Shown here in pieces: positions 44,560 through 53,831 of a stretch of DNA of 64,000 nucleotides (positions are counted from its first letter, which is position 1; each line of letters opens with the position of its first letter). The DNA is from Paenarthrobacter nicotinovorans (GTDB lineage Bacteria; Actinomycetota; Actinomycetes; Actinomycetales; Micrococcaceae): assembly GCF_007670255.1 (NCBI RefSeq), contig NZ_SZVS01000004.1:1-64000 (forward strand), given 5' to 3'. Below the pieces are notes generated by a model, which was given only the letters and a program-made list of their open reading frames with translations, had not been told where the DNA came from and ran no database searches. Made by a program: the position numbers and the translations under genes.

Positions 44560-46376
44560 ACACCACAGCCAACACGTCTCGAGGCGCCGGGCTGACCGAA
44601 CTGTTCCGCCACGTGGCCGTTCAACGCCGGCTCGTTATCCTCGTCGTGCTCCTCAGTCTTTTGGGATCAGCGCTGTCTTTGGCGCAACCTTTGCTGGTCC
44701 GTGAAGTGATCGACCGAGTCAGCGCTTCCAAACCATTGGAACTCCTGCCGTGGCTTGTCGGTGGGCTCATCTTGGTGGGGGGAGTTCTTGGTGGCATCAG
44801 GCAGTACCTGATCCAGCGCACCGCCGAGACGGCCATTAGGAGGTCACGCCACAACCTCATCGACCACATACTTCACCTGCCGGTGCCCACATTGGACCAG
44901 CGCCGCGTAGGCGATCTCGTCGCGCGTGTCACCACCGACACCACAGTGATCCGGAACATGCTCAGCCAAGGCTTTGTGGAATCCTTCGCAGGCGTTTTCA
45001 CCATCATCGGCGCTCTCGTGGCAATGCTCTTCCTGGACCCGGTTCTGGTGATCATTGCACTGGGAGCCGCCCTGGTCTCGGTCGCAGCAGTCGTCTGGGT
45101 CACTTCCTACATCGAACGCGCCAGCCTCGGGGTTCAAACTGCCTTGGGCAGACTCTCTTCCTCCATGGACCGCGCCATCCGGGCGACACGAACTGTGCGT
45201 GCAGCCAACGCAAGCACACGTGAATCCCAACGCGTCAAGGAAGACGCGAACGGAGTCTGGACCATTGGACTGCGTGTTGCGGCCACCACAGCCTTGGTAT
45301 CCCCGATTTCCTCCATCGCCATGCAAGTGACCTTCCTTGCCGTTATCGGAGTTGGCGGACTAAGAGTGGCATCGGGCGAACTGACGGTGGCGGACCTCGT
45401 TTCGTTCATACTCTTCCTGTTCCTCCTCATCATGCCCCTCGGCCAACTCTTCGGAACCATGAGTGCCATCGGGGAAGCCCTTGGAGGCGTGGCCCGCATT
45501 AACGAGATCCTGCAGCTCCCTACTGAGCAGGACGCGCCCGTCGTTGTGGGCAACGTGGTCCCCACCATCAGAGATTCCAGCCTGGTTTTCCGTGGTGTGA
45601 GCTTTGAGTACGACCGTCCTTCCGGGGAGACGGAAGGGTCCATTCCGCGGTCAACGCTGAGCGATGTCTCGTTCCAGATCGCACCCCGTCAGCGGGTTGC
45701 AATCGTCGGCCCATCCGGGGCCGGCAAGAGCACCATCCTGAACCTTATCGCCCGCTTCTACGATGCTTCCGATGGGCAAATCCTGTTCGGCGGAACCAAC
45801 GTTGACCAGGTAGCCAGGTCGGCGGTCCGGGCCAACATCGCCTATGTCGAGCAGGATGCACCTGCTGTGGCCGGAACGCTCCGGGACAACCTGAAGATAG
45901 GGAATCCGGATGCCTCCGACGCGGACATGATGGCCATTCTCGAACGACTGAATCTCACGGCGGTCCTTCTGAGGTCAGAACTTGGCCTCGACGCGGAAGT
46001 CGGCGAGGGAGCCGTGCTTCTCTCCGGAGGAGAACGGCAGCGAATTGCTGTGGCCCGAGCCTTGCTGGCAAACCCTTCAATGCTTCTTCTGGACGAATCA
46101 ACCTCCAACCTGGACGGGGTGAGCGAGGAAAAGGTGAGGGAGCTCATTGCCGACGTAACTTCGGGCTGCACCTTGGTCATCGTTGCCCACCGCCTCGCCA
46201 CCGTGCAAAGCTCTGACTTGATCCTGGTGCTCGATGAAGGCAAGGTCGTGGCAAGCGGTACCCACACAGAATTGATGCAGACGTCGCCTCTTTATCGGGA
46301 ACTCGCTCAGAACCAATTCCTGACAAATGAGATGGCCTATGACGCAACGACACCCGAGCACGACGCAAAGCGCTGA
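44556..46376 (+). CDS. ABC transporter, fused permease and ATPase (lasso peptide exporter D)
   Basis: A 606-residue half-transporter. Six transmembrane helices lie in residues 20-320. The nucleotide-binding domain has Walker A GPSGAGKSTILNL near 385, signature LLSGGERQRIAVARALL near 490, and Walker B MLLLDESTSNLD. No N-terminal peptidase domain, as expected when B2 cleaves the leader. Exports the mature lasso peptide and gives self-protection. It overlaps B2 by ATGA, and its 3' end overlaps the sensor kinase start. Confidence 0.92.
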   Translation: MNTTANTSRGAGLTELFRHVAVQRRLVILVVLLSLLGSALSLAQPLLVREVIDRVSASKPLELLPWLVGGLILVGGVLGGIRQYLIQRTAETAIRRSRHNLIDHILHLPVPTLDQRRVGDLVARVTTDTTVIRNMLSQGFVESFAGVFTIIGALVAMLFLDPVLVIIALGAALVSVAAVVWVTSYIERASLGVQTALGRLSSSMDRAIRATRTVRAANASTRESQRVKEDANGVWTIGLRVAATTALVSPISSIAMQVTFLAVIGVGGLRVASGELTVADLVSFILFLFLLIMPLGQLFGTMSAIGEALGGVARINEILQLPTEQDAPVVVGNVVPTIRDSSLVFRGVSFEYDRPSGETEGSIPRSTLSDVSFQIAPRQRVAIVGPSGAGKSTILNLIARFYDASDGQILFGGTNVDQVARSAVRANIAYVEQDAPAVAGTLRDNLKIGNPDASDADMMAILERLNLTAVLLRSELGLDAEVGEGAVLLSGGERQRIAVARALLANPSMLLLDESTSNLDGVSEEKVRELIADVTSGCTLVIVAHRLATVQSSDLILVLDEGKVVASGTHTELMQTSPLYRELAQNQFLTNEMAYDATTPEHDAKR

Positions 46377-47493
46377 TCCAGAAAACGTTCGCCTCTCTGT
46401 GGTCCGGGAAACGATCCTTCCCGTTCTGCTGAACGGTCTGGTGGGCCTCGTCGTGGTGGCAGGGCTTTGGATCACCGTGGTTCCGCCGGACTCACCTGGC
46501 AGGCTGTTCCAACTGGCTTTGGGTGGCCTTATTGTCCTGGGGCTCTGCCTTCGGTCAAGGTTCCCCTGGTTTGCTGCGGCGTGGACCGGCGTTGTGACGG
46601 CCGTTGGCTGGAGCTTGGGAATGACAGAGGACCCTTTCCTGGTGACAGGGCTCTGCCTGTACGTTGCCGCGGAGCGATTCGGGGCACGCCTCTTTCCTGC
46701 ATGGCTGATCGTGCTGGAAATTCTTCTTTTCACGTCCTTGCTTCTGGTCTCCGCGGAGGGCGCCGAAGCGCGCATCAGGGGCATCATCCTGGGCGCTGTC
46801 ATCATCGGGGCAGCGTGGGTCCTGGGGATCCGCACCCAACGCATGCGTTACGAAACCGAGCGCAATGCCCGGGCGCAGGAACGGCTTCGCCTCGCCCGGG
46901 ATATCCACGATGTGCTTTCCCACACCCTGGGAGGGATTGGGGTGCGGGCGGGCGTCGTGGCCCATGTGAAGTCGTCCACCACCGACGATCTGCGATCTGC
47001 GCTGCAGGGCATCGAGTCCGATGCCCGTGATGCGTTAGGCCAACTGCAAGTCTTGATGCGCCAGGAACGAAGTGAAACGGCTGATGACGCTCCTCCGGGA
47101 AGCCTTCCTGAACTGGTGCACGAGCTGTCACAGCCGGCCATGAGGGCCGGTATATCTGTCGTGATCGACGCCGATGAAAGTGCCCACGACCTTCCTGCCG
47201 CGCAGCGAACCACCGCGTATCGAATCATTCAGGAAGCCCTAACGAACGTGATCCGGCATTCCGGAGCAAAAACCTGCCGGATCACCATCAGGACTGAGGA
47301 CGGCGACCTGAGAATCAGCGTCCTCGACGACGGTCCGGGGGCGGCTTTGGCTTCCAGGAACGGTCACGGACTCACAGGAATGCGTGAACGGGCTCAGTTA
47401 TTGGGCGGAACCTTTGAAGCCGGACGGGACACCAATGGATACCGTGTGGCTGTTTCACTGCCGGGAACTGCAGGGAGGGTGCACACCCGATGA
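46339..47493 (+). CDS. Sensor histidine kinase (HisKA_3, NarL-type partner)
   Basis: A 384-residue kinase. About five transmembrane helices lie at 20-150. A dimerisation/phosphoacceptor helix LARDIHDVLSHTLGGIGVRA has His near residue 188. The HATPase domain shows YRIIQEALTNVIRHSGAKTC and DDGPGAALASRNGHGLTGMRER. It probably senses an envelope or peptide-related signal and phosphorylates the next gene's product. Start is uncertain (46327 or 46339); both overlap the exporter gene by more than 30 bases and lack a clear ribosome-binding site. Confidence 0.87.
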   Translation: MTQRHPSTTQSADPENVRLSVVRETILPVLLNGLVGLVVVAGLWITVVPPDSPGRLFQLALGGLIVLGLCLRSRFPWFAAAWTGVVTAVGWSLGMTEDPFLVTGLCLYVAAERFGARLFPAWLIVLEILLFTSLLLVSAEGAEARIRGIILGAVIIGAAWVLGIRTQRMRYETERNARAQERLRLARDIHDVLSHTLGGIGVRAGVVAHVKSSTTDDLRSALQGIESDARDALGQLQVLMRQERSETADDAPPGSLPELVHELSQPAMRAGISVVIDADESAHDLPAAQRTTAYRIIQEALTNVIRHSGAKTCRITIRTEDGDLRISVLDDGPGAALASRNGHGLTGMRERAQLLGGTFEAGRDTNGYRVAVSLPGTAGRVHTR

Positions 47494-48143
47494 CTGAGAT
47501 CAGTGTCCTCATCGCAGACGACGACGCCCACGTCAGGGCATCGCTGCGCCTCTTGATCGACGATGAGCCGGACATGACGGTGTCTGCCGTGGCTGTGGAC
47601 GGCGCGGAGGCCGTGGAATCCATTCTGGAGCATCAACCGGATGTGGCGCTCATGGATGTTCGAATGCCACGGATGACAGGCCTTGAAGCTGCAGGCATTC
47701 TGGCCTCCCGGAAGTCCAGCACCCGGCTGGTCATGCTGACAACCTTCGATATGGACGATTACGTCTACCAGGCACTTCGCCAGGGCGCCTCCGGCTTTCT
47801 CCTCAAGAACGCGCCGCTGCCCGACATCCTCAAAGCAATCCGTACAGCACATGAAGGAAACGCGCTCCTCGCCCCGGAGATTACCCGCCGCCTCATAGAC
47901 CGCTTCACCCTGCGCCCGGCCGCACACGATCGCATCAGCGAACTGACAGTCCGCGAACGCGAAACCTTGACCCTCATCGGACAAGGCGCCTCCAACAACG
48001 AGATAGCAGCCGCCCTGTTTCTCACGCGAACCACTGTGCGGACTTACGTGAGTAGGATCCTGACGAAACTGGACGCACGGGACAGAGCCCAACTCGTTGT
48101 CATCGCCTACGAAGGCGGCCTGATGGGCCCTTGGCCCGTTTAA
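47490..48143 (+). CDS. Response regulator, NarL/LuxR family
   Basis: A 217-residue regulator. The receiver domain has acidic DDD near residue 10, phospho-acceptor Asp56 in ALMDVRMPRMTG, and Lys in FLLKNAP. The C-terminal LuxR HTH runs LTVRERETLTLIGQGASNNEIA and FLTRTTVRTYVSRILTKL. It overlaps the kinase gene by ATGA. By position it probably controls the lasso operon or the following ABC genes. Confidence 0.92.
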   Translation: MTEISVLIADDDAHVRASLRLLIDDEPDMTVSAVAVDGAEAVESILEHQPDVALMDVRMPRMTGLEAAGILASRKSSTRLVMLTTFDMDDYVYQALRQGASGFLLKNAPLPDILKAIRTAHEGNALLAPEITRRLIDRFTLRPAAHDRISELTVRERETLTLIGQGASNNEIAAALFLTRTTVRTYVSRILTKLDARDRAQLVVIAYEGGLMGPWPV

Positions 48144-48208
48144 GAACGTGCCACGACTGTCAACACCTGCAGACAGACAAATGATGCTGGTCCGGATTGA
48201 CTTGAGTA

Positions 48209-49030
48209 ATGCCAGCATCTTCCAGAGAGACCTTCGACGTGCAGCCGGGGTCACGAACCACCATGGCCCGCGCCGTCAGGGCCGAGACCACCAAACTCCT
48301 GACACTGCGTCTTTGCTTCAACACCATGGCGGGAACGGTGCTGCTCACCGTACTTCTTTCCTGGATACTGACAAGCCTGATCGACGCTGCCCATAAGGCA
48401 GGGAGACCGGAGGAGGCAGCTGGCCTTGAGGGAGGCACAGCGTTTTTGGTCATCCTTCACTATGGACAAATAGGGGTCATCCTTCTTGCGGCATGGTCGA
48501 TGCACCAGGAATCGGACAGCGGCTCTCTTCGAAGCACCTTGATCAGCCTCCCGCAGCGCGGTGCCGTGTTGGCGGCCAAAGCGATCGTGATTGTCGCTGC
48601 CGTTTTCATCACGGCTGTTCTGAGCGTATTTGGCTCTGCAGGGATTCGTTGCGTGGTCATCGACTGCACCGCCGAAAGCAGCCAGATAGCAGCAACTCCA
48701 CAAGCGGCATCAGGAATCCTTTGGGGCCTGGTCCTTTACTGGATACTCATCGCCCTGTTCACCTACGCCTTGTCGGTTGTCCTGCGCAGCGGGCTCGCAG
48801 CCATGGGCACGGTCTTGGCGATGGCCCTCATTGTCTCCACCTACATGGTGAACATCACCCCCCTCGCCAAGTTCCTGCCGGACCAGGCGGGAGCCCAGCT
48901 CTACCAACTGCCACCTTCTGCGCCGGGTGACTTGGGACCTGCGACGGGCGGATTGGTCCTCTCGGTGTGGGTGGTCGCGGCGCTGATCGCTGCTCTTGTT
49001 CTGTTCCGCCGCCAACCAGTTCGCCGCTAA
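48209..49030 (+). CDS. ABC-2 type transporter permease (lasso cluster, immunity-like), copy 1
   Basis: A 273-residue membrane protein with about six helices (for example GTVLLTVLLSWILTSLID and LVLYWILIALFTYALSVVL). Typical of the permease partner of a separate ATPase, as in LanEFG or bacitracin-type immunity systems. The start may be 48209 or ATG 48263 (MARAVRAETTKLLTLRL). The ATPase gene follows after 29 bases. The second permease shares the RAELTKLLTLRSVR-like N-terminus, so the two may form a heterodimer. Confidence 0.82.
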   Translation: MPASSRETFDVQPGSRTTMARAVRAETTKLLTLRLCFNTMAGTVLLTVLLSWILTSLIDAAHKAGRPEEAAGLEGGTAFLVILHYGQIGVILLAAWSMHQESDSGSLRSTLISLPQRGAVLAAKAIVIVAAVFITAVLSVFGSAGIRCVVIDCTAESSQIAATPQAASGILWGLVLYWILIALFTYALSVVLRSGLAAMGTVLAMALIVSTYMVNITPLAKFLPDQAGAQLYQLPPSAPGDLGPATGGLVLSVWVVAALIAALVLFRRQPVRR

Positions 49031-49059
49031 GTGACATCGACTACCAAGGAGATCAGACA

Positions 49060-49776
49060 GTGATCGAGATCAAGAATTTGAGCAAGAAATACGGGCAGTC
49101 GGACGGAATCATCGACGTCTCACTGACGGCCGAGCCCGGGAAAGTCACCGCCTTTCTCGGCCCGAACGGGGCGGGCAAGTCGACCACTTTCCGTCTGCTT
49201 CTAGGCCTCGATCGGGCGGACAGCGGGTCCGCTCTCATCGAAGGAAAGCCTTACCGGGACCTCATCGCCCCCCTGTGGACCGTGGGAGCTCAGTTCGATG
49301 GCTCAGGAGCCCACAAGGGCCGGACAGCCAAGGCCCATCTCACCTGGCTGGCTCAATCCAACGGCATTCCGCTCTCGAGGATTGGTGAAGTTCTGGAGCT
49401 CGTCGGACTTTCAGACGCCGCCCGGAAGCGCGTGGGAGCATACTCACTGGGTATGGGTCAGCGGCTGGGGATCGCCGCCGCCCTTCTCGGCGATCCACGC
49501 ATTATTGTTCTCGATGAGCCCACCAACGGCTTGGATCCCGAAGGTATCCGCTGGATCCGTGGGCTCCTGAGGACCCTTGCTGCAAACGGCAAGACTGTCC
49601 TTATTTCCAGCCATCTCATTCATGAGGTCCAGCACGTCGCTGACCACATTGTCGTCATTTCCGGTGGCCGCATTGTTCAGTCCGGAAACGTCGATGATCT
49701 GGTAGCCGGTCACCATGATCTGGAAGCCGCCTACTTCGACTGGACCGGCAAGGCAGCTAAGGGGAATGCCGCATGA
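49060..49776 (+). CDS. ABC transporter ATP-binding protein (lasso cluster, immunity-like)
   Basis: A 238-residue ATPase. Walker A GPNGAGKSTTFRLLLGLD is near residue 32, signature YSLGMGQRLGIAAALLG, Walker B IIVLDEPTNGLDPEG, and the switch His in LISSHLIHEVQ. GTG at 49060 was chosen because AAGGAG lies eight bases upstream and the residues after it (MIEIKNLSKKYGQSD) match the family N-terminus. It is coupled by ATGA to the next permease. Powers the two-permease module. Confidence 0.9.
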   Translation: MIEIKNLSKKYGQSDGIIDVSLTAEPGKVTAFLGPNGAGKSTTFRLLLGLDRADSGSALIEGKPYRDLIAPLWTVGAQFDGSGAHKGRTAKAHLTWLAQSNGIPLSRIGEVLELVGLSDAARKRVGAYSLGMGQRLGIAAALLGDPRIIVLDEPTNGLDPEGIRWIRGLLRTLAANGKTVLISSHLIHEVQHVADHIVVISGGRIVQSGNVDDLVAGHHDLEAAYFDWTGKAAKGNAA

Positions 49777-50570
49777 GTACCCTGGTGGCGACTGCCCGAA
49801 AACCCAGTCTGTTCCGCGCCGAGCTCACCAAGCTCCTCACTCTAAGGTCCGTGCGGATCACCGCAGCCCTGACGTGGCTCATCGTCGTCCTCATTGGGTG
49901 GTCCCAGGCGGGCCCGGTTGGGGATGCGCTCCGAACCAACGACCCCGGGCTTGCCCCAGGGGCGACCCCAGAGACGGTGGGCTTCGACTGGGTTGCGCTG
50001 GGACTGATTGGAATCATTGTTATCGGCGTTATTTCCGCATCGAGTGAGTATGTGTCGGACCAACTGCGGAGCAGCCTGGTGGCCGCACCTAACCGCGAGC
50101 GCCTGTACTTGGCAAAATGCGCTGCGTTGTCCGTGCTCGTCACGGTGCTGGGTCTGGTGACTATCCCGCTGTTGAGCCTGCTGTCCCAATCCGGTCTCGG
50201 CGAACTTTCTGTCGTGAACGGGACCGTTCCAGCAAGCCTCATTCTCCGCTGGCTTGGTGCCATCGCTTTCTGGGATGCCATCGCCCTCTTCGGGTTCGCA
50301 CTGGGCATCTTGCTCAAGCAGACGCTGATACCCCTGTTTGCGCTGATTGTGGTGTCCCAACTGTCGTTGATGTTGCTCCTGCTGACTCCAACTTTTGCCT
50401 ATCTACCAACCGTGGCCGGGGTCCTGCTGTTCGACCCAGGTTTGGTTACAGGGTCCTACCCGGACGCGGACCTGGGTACCCTCACCGCTGCGATAGTCAG
50501 TTTCACCTGGACAGCCGGCCTTGTGGCCTTTGCTGGATTCAAGTTCAGCACGCGCGATGTCCGTGGCTAG
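49773..50570 (+). CDS. ABC-2 type transporter permease (lasso cluster, immunity-like), copy 2
   Basis: A 265-residue membrane protein with six or more helices. It begins LFRAELTKLLTLRSVRITAA, similar to copy 1, and contains SASSEYVSDQLRSSLVAAPNRERLYLAK, common in ABC-2 permeases of peptide resistance modules. It ends the coupled run begun by the kinase and response regulator. The following 210 bases to 50780 hold no gene. Confidence 0.85.
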   Translation: MSTLVATARKPSLFRAELTKLLTLRSVRITAALTWLIVVLIGWSQAGPVGDALRTNDPGLAPGATPETVGFDWVALGLIGIIVIGVISASSEYVSDQLRSSLVAAPNRERLYLAKCAALSVLVTVLGLVTIPLLSLLSQSGLGELSVVNGTVPASLILRWLGAIAFWDAIALFGFALGILLKQTLIPLFALIVVSQLSLMLLLLTPTFAYLPTVAGVLLFDPGLVTGSYPDADLGTLTAAIVSFTWTAGLVAFAGFKFSTRDVRG

Positions 50571-50780
50571 CTGAACCACGACGGCGGTCCTCGCCGAACT
50601 CTGAAGCCGGCGCGAAAGCCAGTTTCAGTCTCCGACGACGTGGATTCCCTACTGAAGACACAAACCCTCAATAATCAGCTTGCTTACTAACTCAACCTTC
50701 CCTAGGCTTGGACGGGTCAGACAAACAACTCTCGCAGCAGCGGCACACGCCCAAAAAGCAGCCGTACAAGAGGAGGAACA

Positions 50781-51347
50781 ATGTCAGAACACAACATCGC
50801 CGGCAAGAAGGTCGCCTTCCTGTTGACGGACGGCGTCGAGCAGGTGGAACTCACCAGCCCATGGCAGGCAGTGAAGGACGCAGGTGGCGAACCCACTCTG
50901 ATCGCTCCCGAAAAGGGCAAGCTCCAGGGCTTCAACGGCGTGGAAAAGGGTGACACCTTCGACGTCGACCTCGCTGTCGCGGACGCCAACGCCTCGGACT
51001 TTGACGCGCTGATCCTGCCCGGCGGCGTCGTCAACGCGGACCACCTCCGCGTGGACAAGGACGCCCAGAACTTCACACGCGCCTTCTTTGAGCAGCACAA
51101 GCCAGTGGCATCGATCTGCCACGGGCCATGGATTCTCATCGAGGCCGGAGTGATCAAGGGCCGCAACGTCACCTCGTACCACACGCTCCAGACGGACCTG
51201 AAGAACGCAGGCGCCAACTGGACGGACGAGGAAGTCGTCGTGAACCAGGGCCTGGTCACCAGCCGCAACCCGGACGACCTCCCCGCCTTCAACGCCAAGG
51301 TGGTCGAGGAAATCTCCGAGGGCCAGCACGCAGGCCAGACCGCCTAG
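50781..51347 (+). CDS. DJ-1/PfpI family protein
   Basis: A 188-residue protein. KVAFLLTDGVEQVELTSPWQAV is the family start. ILPGGVVNADHLR contains the acidic partner and SICHGPWILIEAGVIKGR holds the reactive Cys elbow. Members act as glyoxalase/deglycase-like or stress chaperone enzymes. AAGAGGAGG precedes the ATG. No sign that it belongs to the lasso cluster; there is a 210-base gap. Confidence 0.9.
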   Translation: MSEHNIAGKKVAFLLTDGVEQVELTSPWQAVKDAGGEPTLIAPEKGKLQGFNGVEKGDTFDVDLAVADANASDFDALILPGGVVNADHLRVDKDAQNFTRAFFEQHKPVASICHGPWILIEAGVIKGRNVTSYHTLQTDLKNAGANWTDEEVVVNQGLVTSRNPDDLPAFNAKVVEEISEGQHAGQTA

Positions 51348-51369
51348 CGTTCAGGACCGGGACAAACGT

Positions 51370-51416
51370 CAAGTGCCGCCGTCGTACTTTCACAAGAAGT
51401 ACGACGGCGGCACTTG
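51370..51416. terminator. Perfect 20-base hairpin, bidirectional terminator
   Basis: CAAGTGCCGCCGTCGTACTT (51370-51389) and its exact inverse (51397-51416) flank a TCACAAG loop. It lies between the convergent PfpI and FG-GAP genes. Confidence 0.85.
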
Positions 51417-51442
51417 CGTTTCGCTACGAAGTCGCCTGCCTC

Positions 51443-53317
51443 TTAGAACAGTGCGGTGAAGACGTCCCAGTCGGCGCCGACCAAGGTCCGGGGCTTCCAA
51501 CTTCCGGACTTGAACGGGTAGAGGTACATGTACCCCGCGCCGTCAATGCCGTAAATGTCGGTCCAGCCGTCGTAGTCCCGGTCGCCTGCGTTCAACACGC
51601 CCTTGAAGGACTGCCAACCGGAGCCGATCACCTTCGAGCCGAGCCAACCACCCTTGCCGTTGGAGGAATAGAGGAACAACTGCCCGCCCACGTTGGTGGC
51701 AAGTATGTCTGCGTGCGAGTCACCATCGAAGTCGCCGGTTGAAAAGACCCTGTTGAATATGTTCCAGCCAGCTCCAACTTGTCGTGGGGCCAGCCAGCCA
51801 CCCTTGCCGTTACCTGGATAGAGGAGCAACCTTCCTTCGCGATCTCTTGCCAGCACGTCATCGTGGCCGTCTTCATCAAAATCACCAGGGGCGATCAGTT
51901 CGGTCATTCCTTGCCAACCGACCCCCACACGGGACGCGGGTTTCCACCAATGTTGACCATCAGCGGGGTACATCCACAGCTCCCCCGAGGGCTTCCGGGC
52001 GAGTACATCGGCGTATCCATCCTCATTGAAGTCTCCGGGCGAGAAGATCTTGTCAAAGACATTCCAACCCGAGCCAACCTCCTTGGGAAACGCTCCGAAT
52101 TGCCGTCCCCACATCCAGAGCCTGCCGTCAGTAGTCCGGGCCATCAGAAAGTCGCTGACTTCCCGATTTACATAATTCCGGGACGGGGTCGGGTTGGTTA
52201 CGTAGGCACTCGAATCCGTTGAAAATCGACCGACCACTTTGCCGTCAAAAGTAACTACGACGGATGCTCTCACAATTCCCCCGCCATCGGCCCCCTTGAG
52301 ACGGTAGCCTTCGCCGAGCGCCAGCGTCGTCGGAAGATAAGAGGTGGATTCGCTTCTCCAAAGTACTTCCACTTTCGGAGACGCCCCGACAGGAATACCT
52401 TTTATTGACGCAATGTCGAAGTCAGTATTCAGCGTGGAACCAATCCACGGCTTGCCTGTTATCGCGAAACGGTTGGCAGTCACGAACAACTGCGACTCTG
52501 AATCTGCGGATACCGACTTGTAACCGGGCGTGGTAGTGATAATACGTACCTTGAGGTTGCCCTGATCTCCTGAAAATGTCCACACAGGAAAGGATTCATT
52601 TGCCTCAAAGCTGCCGTAATCGACGACCCTGCCGTCCACAATCCATTGCATCCAGATCTGCTTGATTCCCGGCGTCCACGAACCCGGAGAAACCGTTCCA
52701 TCCACCGCCCCATTCCAATCCCGATCCATCCTCGGCTCAAACTTGGGCGGAACGATGTTCTGCGGCACCAGCAAGAGACGAGACGGGTTCGCCACAGAAA
52801 AGTCCAGCAGCTGAAGACGCGGATCCCCTCGCCCGTCTACCGTCACGACTTCTCTGTTACTGTCACGGAGGAATTGAGTAGTTAGCGGGTAGTCCCAGCC
52901 CGACTGTTGGTATGTGACAGCGACTGAAGACAACCTCTGCGGGCCGTCGTAATAGTCGTCAGCGCCGATAGTTGCCGTCGCTTCTGCCGTAAAGGCGCCC
53001 ACTCCAGGGTTCCCCGACCACGTCAGTTTGCGCGCGGTCGAGAGCGACTCATCGTAGTAGTTGAACTCAACGCGTTGCGCGGGCTGACTCAGCGTAAACC
53101 GCACCCTCGCGGTTTGCCCAGGCGCAAGCGTCGGCGCAGAGACCAACTCCACGGCTGTGAGCTTAGGGGCTTCCGTCACCACCGTCACGGCACTGGCGGG
53201 CGAAGCCGGCAGCGCAACCATCAAAAGGAGCAAAGCCAGCGTCGAGGCCACCAGCCTCGACGAAGAACCAAGGTAACGTATTTTTTCCGGCACGCCGGCA
53301 GCAGCACGTGAGCGCAC
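51443..53317 (-). CDS. Secreted FG-GAP/VCBS repeat protein
   Basis: A 624-residue exported protein. After a signal peptide (LVASTLALLLLMVALPASPASA), residues about 45-380 are a beta-rich region of unknown family with several Ig-like or adhesion-like segments. The C-terminal 230 residues carry four FG-GAP/VCBS units with D-x-[DN]-x-D calcium motifs: DFNEDGYADVL, DFDEDGHDDVL, DFDGDSHADIL and DRDYDGWTDIY. Such proteins act at the cell surface, often linked to lysozyme or adhesion domains; no enzyme domain is seen here. Start is uncertain: GTG 53317 gives a normal signal peptide, while ATG 53434 would add 39 residues. Confidence 0.8.
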   Translation of the reverse strand: MRSRAAAGVPEKIRYLGSSSRLVASTLALLLLMVALPASPASAVTVVTEAPKLTAVELVSAPTLAPGQTARVRFTLSQPAQRVEFNYYDESLSTARKLTWSGNPGVGAFTAEATATIGADDYYDGPQRLSSVAVTYQQSGWDYPLTTQFLRDSNREVVTVDGRGDPRLQLLDFSVANPSRLLLVPQNIVPPKFEPRMDRDWNGAVDGTVSPGSWTPGIKQIWMQWIVDGRVVDYGSFEANESFPVWTFSGDQGNLKVRIITTTPGYKSVSADSESQLFVTANRFAITGKPWIGSTLNTDFDIASIKGIPVGASPKVEVLWRSESTSYLPTTLALGEGYRLKGADGGGIVRASVVVTFDGKVVGRFSTDSSAYVTNPTPSRNYVNREVSDFLMARTTDGRLWMWGRQFGAFPKEVGSGWNVFDKIFSPGDFNEDGYADVLARKPSGELWMYPADGQHWWKPASRVGVGWQGMTELIAPGDFDEDGHDDVLARDREGRLLLYPGNGKGGWLAPRQVGAGWNIFNRVFSTGDFDGDSHADILATNVGGQLFLYSSNGKGGWLGSKVIGSGWQSFKGVLNAGDRDYDGWTDIYGIDGAGYMYLYPFKSGSWKPRTLVGADWDVFTALF

Positions 53318-53511
53318 TTCTCCCCCAATATTCAGGCTTTGGATGGCCTGATAGAGGCCTCTCGCTGAGGATACAGCTTTCTCCCAGAAATGGCTGCTAT
53401 GTGACTGCACCGCCGACCCCAGCCGCGGCGCCATAATGTTGCGCAGGTCACACATGACACATACGCTGGGGTGCGCTGCAGCGTGGCAGCAACCTGATGA
53501 AAGGCAGCACA

Positions 53512-53820
53512 TTGACCAGCGAGAAGCTCTCCGTAGTAGTTCGAGTCGACGTTGATGGCGAACAGATCCAGATAGCCGCAACCGGTCACGTCACTACCGC
53601 GAGCGTGCAGGGCCTCTACCCGGTGGTGCAGCGAACCAAGAGCCTTGGCGGCGGCCTGAACGTCGAAATGGACCTCTCCGAAGCCATCGTTGATACCGAC
53701 GCCCTCGGCGAGCTTCAGGTCTACGCTGAGCTCTTCGAAGTTCCTGTCCGCTTGAACACTGAATTGAGCAACGTCACTGAACTGCCGTCCCGTCGTCGCC
53801 TCGCCACGGCCGCAGCCTAG
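53512..53820 (+). CDS. Hypothetical small protein, possibly STAS-like
   Basis: A 102-residue protein (starting MTSEKLSVVVRVDVDGEQIQ) ending in RRRLATAAA. The alternation of strand GEQIQIAATGHVT, helix, then LNVEMDLSEAIVDTDALGEL is reminiscent of STAS anti-anti-sigma folds, but the phospho-Ser pattern is not clear. TTG at 53512 was chosen for a GAAAGG site seven bases upstream; ATG 53497 is the alternative. It lies 11 bases before the DHFR-like gene, likely co-transcribed. Confidence 0.65.
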   Translation: MTSEKLSVVVRVDVDGEQIQIAATGHVTTASVQGLYPVVQRTKSLGGGLNVEMDLSEAIVDTDALGELQVYAELFEVPVRLNTELSNVTELPSRRRLATAAA

Positions 53821-53831
53821 AAGGAGAACCC

